From Albugo candida (Eukaryota > Oomycota > Peronosporomycetes > Albuginales): a stretch of 64,000 nucleotides of DNA. The stretch is from contig JBDOQK010000041.1 of the NCBI GenBank assembly GCA_040437565.1, positions 124,001 through 188,000 on the forward strand. Reading direction: 5' to 3'. How positions within the stretch are numbered: the stretch's first letter is position 1; every line of letters begins with the position of its first letter. Position numbers and translations under genes: made by a program. Below the pieces are notes generated by a model. It searched no databases, was not told the origin of the DNA, and saw only the letters and a list, made by a program, of their open reading frames with translations. This document shows, piece by piece, positions 44,140-55,897 of the stretch.

Positions 44140-45562
44140 ATGTCGATTTGGTGTTTTGGTGAGGATCCATTGACTTGGGTAGTGTGCATCGTCATACTGT
44201 AGCAATACGTTCACTAAAGACTGCTTGTAGTGCTTTGTGAAGCTACTTGGCATTCACATACGAAAATATCTGGTCGAGTATGACGGTATTCCAGGCAGCA
44301 TCGCATGGCCAGTGCTTGAGTCTACTGGTCAGAATACGAGCATTATAAGGAAAAGACTTATTACAAAGGCCCAAGTCAGTGGGATTGTGATTTCGATTCA
44401 GCACAAAGCAGAGCGAGGTGATAAAAACTCTTATTTTGTGGACGTAATTGAAGCGTACATAGTCGAGTTTCTAGTTGACGATGGAACAGCCTTAATCCCT
44501 GCGGTACTCTGGCTACCTGAAGCATATCAGGAAAGAAGAAGCGTACCGATTGCTCTTGGTGATTTGGTCCATTTCGAGGGAAAACTCCATAGAGAAGCAC
44601 GACGTGACAACTTTGGAGAGTAAGGCACGAGAAGCTCGATGTAAGTCTTTTGTTCAAGGATCGTCCATTATTAGGCCAAACCAAATCGAACTTCGCATCT
44701 TACGCTACTCTGTAATGGAAGATCCGAATGAGGAAGTGGCACATTGGCTAGAGACCATACAACTATGCCGTGAAGTCTACTCGTCTACGGAATATTTGAT
44801 AGAGCCAAGTCGAGAAAATTTCTTTGCATCTGAGCTGCATTCTTCAAAAGCTAAAGGTTGCGAACTTGGGCGCCGGGAAGGTGTTGCATTAAAGGCGTTT
44901 CTCGAAATGGAATGGGATCCAATTTTAATGGAAATCAGCGAAAATGACGGATTGGATCGACTGTTTATGGACGTGATACAAAAACTCATCGATAAACAGA
45001 AGAATTCCGGTAGCCCGCGTCATTTTGTATGAACTAATCATGGGACTTATATTCTGCATTGAGGAAGCTTCCGCACCGATCCGTGTCACCTTTACGGAAA
45101 TGCTGCACGATTTTGAGGTATCAAGAGAGCGAACGTAATGGGCAACAATTTGAAACATTTGCGTGTAGCTGGATGGGAAGATTCAGGTCAAACACGATTT
45201 TGTGAGACTTTTACGGCTAGTCTTTTCGGAATTACGATCCCTGGGACTGCTTCATCTGTTCGATCCTGAAACCGATGTTCACGTGCTCCAAACGCATAGC
45301 TTTACATTGAAATCAGCTCTCATGTCACTTCTTCAAGGTATGATACCTCAAGCACGACGGAATGTGTCGATTCGTCTCATGAGTAACAAATCATTCAGGC
45401 TCTCCACACGGGCAATCGTTTACCGATATCGCTGGGGCTATACTCCAAAAGAATGAATTTCAGCATATTTCGGTAGAATGGCTTCGATACTCGCTACAAA
45501 AACTGATTGAGGAAGAACTGATCAGTAAGCACAATGATAAGTTTTCTATTCTCCTTCAATGA
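44140..45562 (+). CDS. STN1: CST complex subunit STN1
   Basis: Exon 1 (44140-44178) encodes SIWCFGEDPLTW and, across a 52-base intron (44179-44230), joins CFVKLLGIHIRKYL, matching the WGLDPVFLAFAKLYIRDIL start of human STN1. An OB-fold follows (QVSGIVISIQHKAERGDKNSYFVDV..VDDGTALIPAVLW, LGDLVHFEGKL), then, after another intron, LRILRYSVMEDPNEEVAHWLETIQLCREVY, parallel to the human VDDPVWNIQIARMLELPTIY. The C-terminal part has winged-helix-like segments (DFVRLLRLVFSELRSLGLL, HISVEWLRYSLQKLIEEELISK) and a stop at 45560-45562. STN1 works with CTC1 and TEN1 in telomere C-strand fill-in. One exon join near 45010-45190 is unresolved. Confidence 0.82.
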
Positions 45563-45945
45563 AAATGCAATTCCCACTGATCGGTATGTCACTTTGCCTC
45601 CGTCAAGTCGACTTCTTGCTAATATCGATGCAAGGAATCAAAAAGGGCGTGCGCTGTCGACCGCATCCATCCCTAGAGGGCGCATCGAGACGTTCATCTT
45701 TCTCTCTTTTGTAATGGCAGATACGCCTGATAGAGTTTGACTTCTGCTACTGCGTGAGTATGGAATCAAAGTCGATGAGTAAAATCAATGTCGCTTGCAC
45801 CAAACCAGCTTTTCTCGTGTGATTTCATAGTGATGTTTCGATTCCTCTTTATTCGGTCCGCAGCATACCAAATGGGATTGATTCCTCAATGAGGTATTTT
45901 GGATGCGGCATCAAGAACGGCCAAGAAATGTTTCGCGCTATCTGG
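45563..45945. other. Intergenic stretch between convergent genes
   Basis: About 380 bases. One open frame runs through but without continuity to either neighbour. Nothing recognised. Confidence 0.4.
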
Positions 45946-48005
45946 TTATACCATGAATCCTGCAAGCGCATCAGCAAACTGTACATCACCTTCACGGTCA
46001 GTACAAAAGTATTCATGCTGTAACGAAGGAGGCAACGCAGTGATCTTCATAAATAACTCATTCAAGCGAGCCTGCAATTCATTTTTTTCCTGTATGGGAA
46101 GAAAAGGTCAGCTTGGAACGCGCGCAAATCGAAGATGCAAACCTCATTTCGTTTATCCAGTGTTGTCACCAAACTTTGGTGCCGAGTATCCGCATTCAGG
46201 GTAACGGATTCAAGAAGCTCGCGAACTTTTGAGACTTGTGCTTCCAGGTCTTTTTCCTTATCTTCTGCAGTTTTGATGCTTTGTGACAAAGTTTCTATGA
46301 GCTCACATCGATGTTTTCCCTCCATTTCGAGATCAGAACGAAGCTTCTGTATTGTTTCTTCCAATTCCTTTTTTTCCAGCGCCGCGTCAACAAGATTCTG
46401 CTCTACCACAATTACTTGCTGCGTCAGCTTGTTGTTTTCATCTTGTTGATGTTTCAGTTCGTTACGCAGTCGATTCGTCTCATTGTCGTCAAGGTTTGCA
46501 CGAACGTTATGGGCTTGGCGAGCTTTCTCGATCATTTTCCTTTCACTCACTACACTTTGCCGCATTTTCTCTTCTTCGCTCTTGAAATGCGCAGTTAGTG
46601 CTTCCTTCCTGTCCTCATAATCTCGTTTCAAATGTTCTCTCAGGTCTTTCACCTGTTCTTCATTCGCTTCACGGACGACATGCTTTTCCAAGTATTCAAA
46701 AGTATCGACTGCTTGCTTCTGAATGAAAAGATTCATCACACTTGATTTCTCGGGCCCTTTGGCCTGATCTTCATACTGTCTAATGAACGCTTCCAAAGCA
46801 TCTAAAAGAATGTGCTTAGAGCCTTCCAAATCACCTTGTTGACCTGCTTTATCGAAATCGGGCTTTAATAACTCCCACAACTCTTCTTTTAACAGCACAC
46901 AATACTGACGAGAATGATCGTGTAACTTTCCGAGCTGTTCTCGATGAACTTCTCGTAGCTGTTTTCTCAGTTGCTGCTGAACTGTCTGAGACACTGTTGA
47001 AGAATTATTTGTTCCATTCTGATAGATTTCCATGGCAAGGCTGAACATTTCTTCATGAAGACTTTGGAATGCATCGAGGTCTAGCGGAGGTGATTCATTA
47101 TTAGCAGCCTCGAGACATTCGGAATACATCACTAAGGCTTCATTGGCCGTCTGCTCACAGCGAGAATGCANNNNNNNNNNNNNNNNNNNNNNNNNNNNNN
47201 NNNNNNNNNNNNNNNNNNNNNNNNNNNNNNNNNNNNNNNNNNNNNNNNNNNNNNNNNNNNNNNNNNNNNNATGAATCATCTCATCCATTATCATCATCAG
47301 TTGGCCAAATACGTTTGCTGAAAGTGCAGTTCCAAACATTGACTTGGTTCTCAATTGTTTAGAAAGCATATCATTATGCTTTTCTCCATCCTCCCCAATA
47401 AAGCTCTGCAAAGAAAAAGTGCCAATATGTCGAAGTCGAACTAGATCTTCCCATTCTGAAAATCCATTGATTCCCAGCGTTATATGCTCAGTAGATTCTA
47501 AAGAAGATATTGCGATCGAGTGTGGTAAGAGCTCATAAAGCGTTGCAATGTTATGACGTTCCCAATCGATCGATTTATACAGAGGTCCATAAAGTCGCAT
47601 CAGAATCTCTACGAGCGGATCGGAACTGGATGGCCAAAACACCAGCAAAGAGGAAAACATGCAGAAAACATGAAGCCAATTCATCAAAATCTCATTTTGT
47701 GTCGTAAGAGGGGAAACTGTAATACTAAATACGAGTATCAGTGTGTTAGCTCTATCATTGTGAAATGACGCGAGAAATTGAAAAGCAGAAGTTGGCATCT
47801 CTGCCTCAATGCTATGATTGAAATCGGATAATAGTTTCTCTGCAAGGAGAAAGCGATCTGATTGCGTCAATTCATCTCCAACTAGACAGAGAATAGAGAC
47901 GTTATGATTATTAGATTCGATTTGTAGCTTTTCACTCAACGCCTCGGAAAAATCGTACGAGGATCTATCCAAACACGGCAAATTATGCCAAATCACATGT
48001 TCCAT
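45946..48005 (-). CDS. Guanylate-binding-protein-like coiled-coil protein with degenerate GTPase domain
   Basis: Exon 1 (48005-46143, interrupted by a gap) and exon 2 (46089-45946) join over a 53-base intron. The C-terminal half matches the helical GBP domain: SECLEAANNESPPLDLDAF, LHEEMFSLAMEIYQNG, YCVLLKEELWELLKPDF, QQGDLEGSKHILLDALEAFI, and then a long coiled coil. The N-terminal 240 residues keep a GTPase-like outline (ILCLVGDELTQSDRFLLAEKL where GxxxxGKS would be; TLILVFSI as a possible strand before the DxxG position), but no P-loop GKS/T or TKxD is visible. The upstream gene's stop is only 45 bases away, so a missing exon is unlikely. A 100-N gap (47171-47270) removes an unknown piece of the middle. 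Confidence 0.72.
47171..47270. other. 100-N gap without flank duplication, inside the GBP-like gene
   Basis: Unlike eight of the other gaps, the sequence on the two sides is not repeated. The reading frame happens to stay open through 100 N, but the real missing length is unknown. Confidence 0.7.
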
Positions 48006-48049
48006 TTTGATGGAACTGCTTTATCTGGGATAGTGTTTTGCACATGATT

Positions 48050-48670
48050 TTAGGCAAGATCTGCCGAATGGAGCTGATCAATGACCTTTTTGGCACCGAG
48101 ATCGATCTCGATTGGTTCCAACGACGAGTCAGCTGCTAGTGTCGAAAGAGTTTTTTCTCCCTGGTTGCGCTTCTGATGCAATTTTTGAGATGAGACATGG
48201 AGATAAATATATAGAATTACGAACGACTACCTTTGACATCAGTGAGCGCATCAAATTAGTTACAGTACCCGATTGAAGTAATGGGTTCGCGACATTGTGT
48301 ATCATTTCGAATTGTTTCTCCAGTTCGTGCGTTTTGGCCAAAGCGCGTTGTACAAATTCCTTAGAGCAAAAAAGATTCACGTGAACAGCTTATGTGATAA
48401 AAAGTGATATAGCATCCTGACCTCCATCATATCAATCTTATCGAACATCTTTTCAAGTTTCTTGCAATTGAGTTGCAAGGACTCGAGCGCTCGCTGTATT
48501 TCATCTGTTCCCACACTGGCAGACTTTGTCGTAGCAAGCGATTGATCAATTCTATATAATGAAAGCTCTACTTTCTCATCAAATCTCTGCATTCCTTCCA
48601 CGGCATCCTCCGCGACGTCTTCGTACTCTAAACAAGCTTCATACAATGATTTGCTACACGAATCGATCAT
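48050..48670 (-). CDS. Small coiled-coil protein, possibly BLOC-1/BORC subunit-like
   Basis: Three exons, from 48670 to about 48422, from about 48366 to about 48231, and from about 48174 to 48050, join in phase to about 160-170 residues: CLEYEDVAEDAVEGMQRFDEK, LQLNCKKLEKMFDKIDMMEEFVQRA, HELEKQFEMIHNVANPLLQ, then an acidic tail ending DQLHSADLA. The heptad pattern and the motif KLEKMFDKIDMMEEFV resemble small coiled-coil subunits of lysosome-related complexes (BLOC-1/BORC), where helical bundles of this size are usual. This is an inference from pattern only. It lies 45 bases upstream of the GBP-like gene on the same strand, and is divergent from PRMT. Confidence 0.6.
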
Positions 48671-48789
48671 TTGGAAACCGTTTCTGAACCGATGCTGTCG
48701 GTAATTACATTTCTGCTCAATAGGCTAATTTGACCGGTTTTTTCGCTAGACGCACTGAAACCATTCGTAATACGCAACACATTGTAACA

Positions 48790-50002
48790 ATGGTCGATGA
48801 AGCTCCACTAGATTCCTCTTTGGACATGGACCACGGCACCAAGTTGGCATGGGAAAGGAGCTCTGACTTTGCAAATTATTTCTGCACCTATGGCTATGTG
48901 TACCATCAGAAACAAATGCTTTCCGACGATCTTCGAATGCAGTGTTATCGGGATGCCATCTTTGAAAATTCTTCTCATTTCAAGGACAAAGTCGTACTAG
49001 ATGTTGGGACAGGTAGTGGGATTCTGGCAATTTGGGCTGCTCAGGCAGGAGCAAGAAAAGTTTACGCTGTAGAGGTGCTGTGCTGGATTTGTGCCAGTAT
49101 TGAGAACATTGTATGCTAAAGTCCTAATATTTTTTCAGGCCACAGATATCGCGTTACAAGCTCGCAAGCTGGTAAAAGCCAATGCTCAGGAGAACGTAGT
49201 CACAATCATACAAGCGAAAGTAGAAGATGTCACACTACCCGAAAAAGTTGATGTGATCATTTCAGAATGGATGGGATATTTTCTTTTACGAGAATCCATG
49301 CTAGATTCGGTTCTTGTTGCGAGAGATCGATGGTTGAAACCAGAAGGTTCATTATTTCCGTCTCATGCTTCGATGTATATTGCACCAGTGTGCAATGAAG
49401 ACAATAGCAATAAACGGTACTCGGAATTCACGTCGGCTATGGATGATTGGAGGCGTTTTGTTGACAACACGAAAAGCACTTGGGGAGTAGATATGTCTGT
49501 ACTTGGTAGTGCATTTCGCAAAGAACAAGACCAGTACTCGTTACGAACATCTGCTTGGGCTGAAATAACACCAGAAGATCTCATTGGCGATGAAGTGGAA
49601 ATCGCCTCATGGAATTTATTAGAGTGCACCATCGATGACGTCAAGCAAGTCCAGGCAAGCTTTGACTTCCAGTTCCAATCAACGACTCGCTTCGGAGGTA
49701 TTGCTGGATGGTTTGAAGTGGACTTCAAAGGATGTCCTAGTCATCCTGCAGCTCATGCGGTCAATCTTACAACTTCACCATTTGTCCAGCCTACGCATTG
49801 GGGCCAGCAAGTATTCCCAATCAGTCCTCCAACTCAGGTTTGCGAGGGCGATCGAGTTGAGGGGACAGTGATTGTGGTGCGTCGATCGGACAATCAACGG
49901 CTCATGAATGTCAAATTCGAGTACCGTCTCCAATTGCAAGATGATTCCATGCAATCCTCGGAATCTCAAGATAAAGTTTGTCGTACATTTCTTATTGAAT
50001 AG
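48790..50002 (+). CDS. PRMT10: Protein arginine N-methyltransferase, PRMT10-type
   Basis: Exon 1 ends at 49074 (VYAVE) and a 64-base intron leads to 49139 (ATDIALQARKLV). SAM-binding motif I is VLDVGTGSGILAIWAAQAGA; the double-E loop is SEWMGYFLLRESM; the THW loop is VQPTHWGQQVF. The YFCTYGYVYHQKQMLSDDLRM N-terminus and ARDRWLKPEGSLFPSHASM are closest to plant PRMT10, a type I enzyme that asymmetrically dimethylates arginine, e.g. on histone H4R3. Both catalytic Glu residues are present. About 380 residues. The start at 48790 is the first in-frame ATG, giving MVDEAPLDSSLDMDHG; the frame upstream of it has only TTG. Confidence 0.95.
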
Positions 50003-50042
50003 GAGACCTTCTATTAAAAATATCACTGTGCTGCATCGGCAA

Positions 50043-51313
50043 ATGAGCCGTGACTTGATCAAAAAGGAGCTCCATGCGCTTTACTTTCTGCGCCATTTGA
50101 AATCACTTTCGGAAGGATATGAGCTTCAAGACTCAAACCGCGTCGTACTTGTACGTGCTTCTTGCCACAACAGGCATACTGACTGACATGGATTCGCAAC
50201 GAGGCTTTTTTTTGCATCCACGGTTTGGCTATACTGAACGAGCTTCATCGAGTGGATAAAGGCGTAATTATAGAATGGGTGTATGCGTTACAAACTCAGT
50301 TTTGCGACTTAGAATGTCAGTAAGAGGCGTCCATTGGAGGCAAACGATCTGATTGAGAGAACGTAGCAGGAAAAATTGTTGGTGGATTTCGTGGTAGCGT
50401 GTGGTTCGGTCGATCTGATTCGGTAAATATGACAATGCGCTTTTCGCATATTTACCAATTATGTCATGTAGACGGAAAACAATAGCGCGCAATTTGACGA
50501 AAGCAGCATCGCAGCGACTTACGCGGCGCTAAGTATTTTGAAAACACTGGGGGATGATCACAGCCGGGTAAACAAGAAAGCAATTGTTCAGATGCTTCGA
50601 AAGCTGCAAAGTTCTTCAGGATGGTACCGGCGCACATCCTTGCTCGTATTTCCTCTCCGTTTTAACAACATGAAGCTTTTCCTCGATCAGACTCGGCTCG
50701 GAGCAGGATATGCGGTTTATCTTTTGCGCTTGTGCGATTTCCTACTTGCTGGATGATTGGTCGGGAGTCGATAAGTCGTTGATGTGTCACTACATCAACA
50801 AATGTCGGGTAGGTCGTATGAATGTTTGATGAAAGGGGCTTGCTGACAAAACGACCATAGAATTATGACGGTAGCATTGGTATCGCTCCTGGGGCGGAAG
50901 GACAAGGGGGTGCTGTTTTTTGTGCAATCGCAGCGTTAAAGCTTTCTGGATGTGAGAGAAACTTGGATTGTGACCAGAAAAAATTGATTCGTTGGCTGGT
51001 ATTTCGCCAGCAAAATGGATTTCAGGGACGATGTAATAAGGAACCCGACTCGTGCTACGCTTTTTGGAATGGAGGAGCATTGGATTTATTGGAACGTCAC
51101 ACATTTGTTGACATCGAAAGCATTCGAAATTTCGTTGTATCGTGTCAGCATCCATTGGGAGGATTTGGCAAGTATCCCGACGCATTTCCAGATGTGATGC
51201 ATTCTTACTATAGTCTTGCATGGTTGAGCATCGCGAGTCGATCAAGTCGAAGCTTGGGTATAGAGGGCTTGATTCCAATGGACACAAAGCTGCAAATTCC
51301 CTATTGTGCTTAA
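50043..51313 (+). CDS. PGGT1B: Geranylgeranyl transferase type I subunit beta
   Basis: About five exons. Joined text follows human PGGT1B: LHALYFLRHLKSLSEGYEL, FFCIHGLAILNELHRVDKGVIIEWVYALQ, TYAALSILKTLGDDHSRVNKKAIVQMLRKLQ, FVYCACAISYLLDDWSGVD, NYDGSIGIAPGAEGQGGAVFCAIAAL, RWLVFRQQNGFQGRCNKEPDSCYAFWNGGALDLL and HPLGGFGKYPDAFPDVMHSYYSL. Zinc ligands are visible as Asp and Cys in DSCYAFW and His in VMHSYY. The enzyme attaches C20 isoprenoid to CaaX proteins such as Rho/Rac GTPases, as a dimer with the FNTA alpha subunit. The 3' part (from 51013) is repeated at 54148 by false duplication; this copy is the complete one. Confidence 0.95.
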
Positions 51314-51353
51314 GGATGCTTCGAAGCGTCCACTACTGGACGCACAAGTTTTT

Positions 51354-52376
51354 TTACGTGAGTATTTCAATCCCATTATCAGTGACCAAAATGGTGTGCT
51401 CGGCTTGAGCAGCTCTTGAACCATCCGCCGTTGCTACTGTCCATGCGTCATCCCAATAGACCAGCTAATTAAAAGTATACCATCTGTCAGTATTAGTATA
51501 AACCAACGTCTATACTCACATCAGGTTTCCCAATACATATCGGAGGCTCGATAGTGAACGCCATTCCTGGCAGCATTCGTGTATCTTCCTGATTACGATT
51601 ATGCAACACATAAGGATAACAATGGAACTCCTCACCGATCCCATGTCCCGCGTACTCTTCAATAACCGAAAATCCGTTTTCCTCACACATATCCTCAACG
51701 ACATCACCGATTACTGAAAAATAGCTATAAGGGGCGCATCTCTCAATAGAAGCCATCAGTGCCTCATTGGTGACGCGAATGAGTTGCTTGTTACTCTCTT
51801 CCACAGAACCGACCTCTACCATCCGAGAGGTATCGCCATGGAAGCCTCTTATATAAACTGACACATCGATATTGACTATGTCTCCATCTGCTAACGGCCG
51901 ACTAAGTGGTTAGAGTGCACCGTTGTCAGCTACTTCATACGACTTTTCATGATTATAACTCACCTGTCGGGAATTCCATGGACCACCACTTCATTCACCG
52001 ATGTACAAATGCTCTTGGGGTACCCGCCATAATTCAGCGGCGAAGGATACGCTCGATGGCGTATGATCTCATCGTGTACCAATCGATCGATTTCATCTGT
52101 TGTTTGGCCAATATGCACCTGTTTTGCTGCAAATCCGCACATTTCTTTGGCTAATTGACAAGCCGTTCTTAAACCCATTTGCTGGGTAGCATCTAGTATC
52201 GGTATGGACGAATTCCATGATGATGTTTGCATGTTGGACGCATACGGCGGTTTCTCAATAAAATTAGGAACCTTCCGCAGGGGTGACACCGCTCCTGGTT
52301 GCACGCGTTGCGACTGTGCAGCTGCGTGTGATAACGCGCGGCGGAATCGCATTGTTGGAGGAGATGGCGAATACAT
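51354..52376 (-). CDS. MAP1: Methionine aminopeptidase type I, probably organellar
   Basis: Exons 52376-51964, 51901-51521 (approx.) and 51464-51354, introns 62 and 55 bases. After a Ser/Arg-rich leader ([20 protein letters not shown], suggesting mitochondrial import) comes the pita-bread fold: [38 protein letters not shown]. The five metal ligands are Asp in NIDVS, Asp in FHGDTS, His in GHGIGEEFH, Glu in FTIEPP and Glu in AEHTILV. It ends GIEILT, the normal type I end. No N-terminal zinc finger is present, so it is the MAP1D-like form and not the cytosolic one. It removes initiator Met. It converges with GGTase-I beta, stops about 40 bases apart. An identical false copy lies at 54489-55511. 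Confidence 0.95.
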
Positions 52377-52415
52377 TATAAAGCGATTTAACACTATTCA
52401 TTTCAGTTATCGTTC

Positions 52416-52762
52416 TTAGCGACGAATTCTTGCCAATAAGCGTGCAAGCATTGGCGTGGCTGTGATCGTCAGTAATCCTCTGGCTGGGCCTACGAATGAA
52501 TGTATAAATAGAAAATTCAGCAATACCGATACAATCGCATACCAGTGGCCAAGGTTGCGATATAAGCACATGCGAGTGAGCCTGCACTGGCGTCGACTTT
52601 CCGAGCGTCTACCATCGGAATCCTATCAAGAAAGGTTTTCACATCGACGCCACTACGAATCACACCATATGAAGCCCCAAATGTTGCAGCGAACATGCTC
52701 GCGTGAAAAGCTGCTGCAATTTTCCCGTATTTTTTCATCACAACCCGAAGTTGTTGCTTCAT
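52416..52762 (-). CDS. FAM210/DUF1279-like small membrane protein
   Basis: Exons 52762-52543 and 52489-52416, intron 53 bases, give 97 residues. KKYGKIAAAFHASMFAATFGASYGVIRSGVDV matches the DUF1279 pattern (KYGKv...H...G.FY....GV.V), and ACAYIATLATGPARGLLTITATPMLARLL is the second conserved helix. FAM210 proteins sit in mitochondrial membranes in animals; the role here is not established. The same frame is open upstream of the ATG except for one TAA at 52787-52789, beyond which another exon-like stretch (RLEEEQNCTGNFVHQISERL) runs. Identical false copy at 55551-55897. Confidence 0.7.
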
Positions 52763-52786
52763 TGCTTCTTTGTAACTTGAAATCAA

Positions 52787-52975
52787 TTATTTTAGCCAAT
52801 CAAAAGTGGCATTGACAGGCTCGTATAACGCATTATGTCCATGTCGTAGTCGTTCAGAGATTTGATGCACGAAGTTTCCTGTGCAATTTTGCTCTTCTTC
52901 AAGCCGCTACTCCGTGCTGCCGCAAAGATATCGCAAAATTTCGCATATGAGAAACATCTAGCATTCCAAATTGCC
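52787..52975 (-). CDS. Possible terminal exon of a small unidentified protein
   Basis: After a GAGTAG acceptor near 52915, a frame reads CGG-start RLEEEQNCTGNFVHQISERL then RHGHNALYEPVNATFDWLK and stops with TAA at 52787-52789. A candidate first exon upstream starts MLDVSHMRNFAISLRQHG. No family recognised. It is in the same frame as the FAM210-like protein, so the two may be one gene with a stop (sequencing error or true) or two very close genes. A false copy lies 3135 bases downstream. Confidence 0.3.
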
Positions 52976-53126
52976 TGAGGTATAGAATCGTCAGCTTAAT
53001 ATATGCCGAGGCTTGCTATATATTATCACGGCCACCGCATCCGGGAGGAAAGTAGCGATAATAGTTGACGGTTCCGAATTGTTGCTTGTACGGTAACACC
53101 GGTTTTTAACGGTATCTAGGTTTCAT

Positions 53127-54047
53127 ATGGAACGGCAGCTTTTGGTGCTTTCTACGGGTCAGCATGTCGGCAAAACTACAGTGAGCTTGGGTCTGATCCA
53201 GTACTTGAAGAAGAAATTCGAAGGTTCAAATAAAAATATTGCTTATTGCAAACCTGTTGGTCAACAGCATATTCCTGTCGGTGATAATTTGAGAGTGGAT
53301 AAGGTACCCGCATTGAATTAGCTTGCATCTATGGTTACGCGCTGACATCAAAGTACAGGATGCGTACTTATTCAAAGAATACTTCAAATTGGTGCACGAC
53401 TATCAGCACATGTCTCCTGTTATATTTCCAAATGGATTTACGCGCGATTATATTGACGGAAAAGTGACATCAGAGCAGTTGTATCAGTCGATCCAGCGGG
53501 CACATGACACCTTGTATAGCCAAAGCGATTATTTGGTATGTGAAGGAACAGGTCATACAGGAGTGGGATCAATTTGTGATCTGAACAACGCTCAAGTTGC
53601 AGGTGGCTGATATTTATTTATCGTCGAGCCAATTCTGATGTAATTTTTGTTTAGCGCGTTTGGGTATGAGCGTTATTTGTGTGACTTTGGGAGGACTTGG
53701 ATCTTCATTTGATCAATTGACAATGAATCGGGAATTACTTGAAAAGCATGGTGTCCGCCTTCGGGTTCGTTTCTAAAAGCACGCACTCCGTTGGAGATCT
53801 ACAAAGTCTTATTACCATACAATAGGGAGTCATTCTTAACAAAGTGAATGCAGAGAAGTTACCGATGATAAAGGTACTGTTATCGAGAGACACACGAAAC
53901 CATGCTGACATTGCTGGGTGTTTAGAACTACTTTTCACGAGCACTGCAACGATGGGATGTCCCGCTTCTCGGATGCATTCCGGATCTCCCCGATCTTTCT
54001 CGTCCCACAATGGCAGATTATTGCAAATTGTTTCGGTCTACGTTGAT
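53127..54047 (+). pseudogene. Truncated false copy of the P-loop/DRTGG gene (assembly artefact)
   Basis: Identical to 56262-57182 and cut by the 100-N gap before the DRTGG part. It is the end of the left contig. Confidence 0.9.
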
Positions 54048-54147
54048 NNNNNNNNNNNNNNNNNNNNNNNNNNNNNNNNNNNNNNNNNNNNNNNNNNNNN
54101 NNNNNNNNNNNNNNNNNNNNNNNNNNNNNNNNNNNNNNNNNNNNNNN

Positions 54148-54448
54148 AAATGGATTTCAGGGACGATGTAATAAGGAACCCGACTCGTGCTACGCTTTTT
54201 GGAATGGAGGAGCATTGGATTTATTGGAACGTCACACATTTGTTGACATCGAAAGCATTCGAAATTTCGTTGTATCGTGTCAGCATCCATTGGGAGGATT
54301 TGGCAAGTATCCCGACGCATTTCCAGATGTGATGCATTCTTACTATAGTCTTGCATGGTTGAGCATCGCGAGTCGATCAAGTCGAAGCTTGGGTATAGAG
54401 GGCTTGATTCCAATGGACACAAAGCTGCAAATTCCCTATTGTGCTTAA
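54148..54448 (+). pseudogene. 3' fragment, false copy of GGTase-I beta (assembly artefact)
   Basis: Identical to 51013-51313, starting mid-codon right after the N run. The right contig begins here. Confidence 0.9.
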
Positions 54449-54488
54449 GGATGCTTCGAAGCGTCCACTACTGGACGCACAAGTTTTT

Positions 54489-55511
54489 TTACGTGAGTAT
54501 TTCAATCCCATTATCAGTGACCAAAATGGTGTGCTCGGCTTGAGCAGCTCTTGAACCATCCGCCGTTGCTACTGTCCATGCGTCATCCCAATAGACCAGC
54601 TAATTAAAAGTATACCATCTGTCAGTATTAGTATAAACCAACGTCTATACTCACATCAGGTTTCCCAATACATATCGGAGGCTCGATAGTGAACGCCATT
54701 CCTGGCAGCATTCGTGTATCTTCCTGATTACGATTATGCAACACATAAGGATAACAATGGAACTCCTCACCGATCCCATGTCCCGCGTACTCTTCAATAA
54801 CCGAAAATCCGTTTTCCTCACACATATCCTCAACGACATCACCGATTACTGAAAAATAGCTATAAGGGGCGCATCTCTCAATAGAAGCCATCAGTGCCTC
54901 ATTGGTGACGCGAATGAGTTGCTTGTTACTCTCTTCCACAGAACCGACCTCTACCATCCGAGAGGTATCGCCATGGAAGCCTCTTATATAAACTGACACA
55001 TCGATATTGACTATGTCTCCATCTGCTAACGGCCGACTAAGTGGTTAGAGTGCACCGTTGTCAGCTACTTCATACGACTTTTCATGATTATAACTCACCT
55101 GTCGGGAATTCCATGGACCACCACTTCATTCACCGATGTACAAATGCTCTTGGGGTACCCGCCATAATTCAGCGGCGAAGGATACGCTCGATGGCGTATG
55201 ATCTCATCGTGTACCAATCGATCGATTTCATCTGTTGTTTGGCCAATATGCACCTGTTTTGCTGCAAATCCGCACATTTCTTTGGCTAATTGACAAGCCG
55301 TTCTTAAACCCATTTGCTGGGTAGCATCTAGTATCGGTATGGACGAATTCCATGATGATGTTTGCATGTTGGACGCATACGGCGGTTTCTCAATAAAATT
55401 AGGAACCTTCCGCAGGGGTGACACCGCTCCTGGTTGCACGCGTTGCGACTGTGCAGCTGCGTGTGATAACGCGCGGCGGAATCGCATTGTTGGAGGAGAT
55501 GGCGAATACAT
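54489..55511 (-). CDS. MAP1: False second copy of methionine aminopeptidase type I
   Basis: Base-for-base identical to the gene at 51354-52376, introns included, inside the 3035-bp contig overlap. It should be counted once. If the duplication were real this would be an intact second gene; nothing here supports that. Confidence 0.85.
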
Positions 55512-55550
55512 TATAAAGCGATTTAACACTATTCATTTCAGTTATCGTTC

Positions 55551-55897
55551 TTAGCGACGAATTCTTGCCAATAAGCGTGCAAGCATTGGCGTGGCTGTGA
55601 TCGTCAGTAATCCTCTGGCTGGGCCTACGAATGAATGTATAAATAGAAAATTCAGCAATACCGATACAATCGCATACCAGTGGCCAAGGTTGCGATATAA
55701 GCACATGCGAGTGAGCCTGCACTGGCGTCGACTTTCCGAGCGTCTACCATCGGAATCCTATCAAGAAAGGTTTTCACATCGACGCCACTACGAATCACAC
55801 CATATGAAGCCCCAAATGTTGCAGCGAACATGCTCGCGTGAAAAGCTGCTGCAATTTTCCCGTATTTTTTCATCACAACCCGAAGTTGTTGCTTCAT
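55551..55897 (-). CDS. False second copy of the FAM210/DUF1279-like gene
   Basis: Identical to 52416-52762 within the same contig overlap; count once. Confidence 0.85.

Noticed and set aside
51354-55897. Genuine tandem duplication of methionine aminopeptidase and FAM210-like genes
   Set aside because: Copies are identical including introns, meet at a 100-N placeholder, and the outer genes are truncated exactly at the gap.
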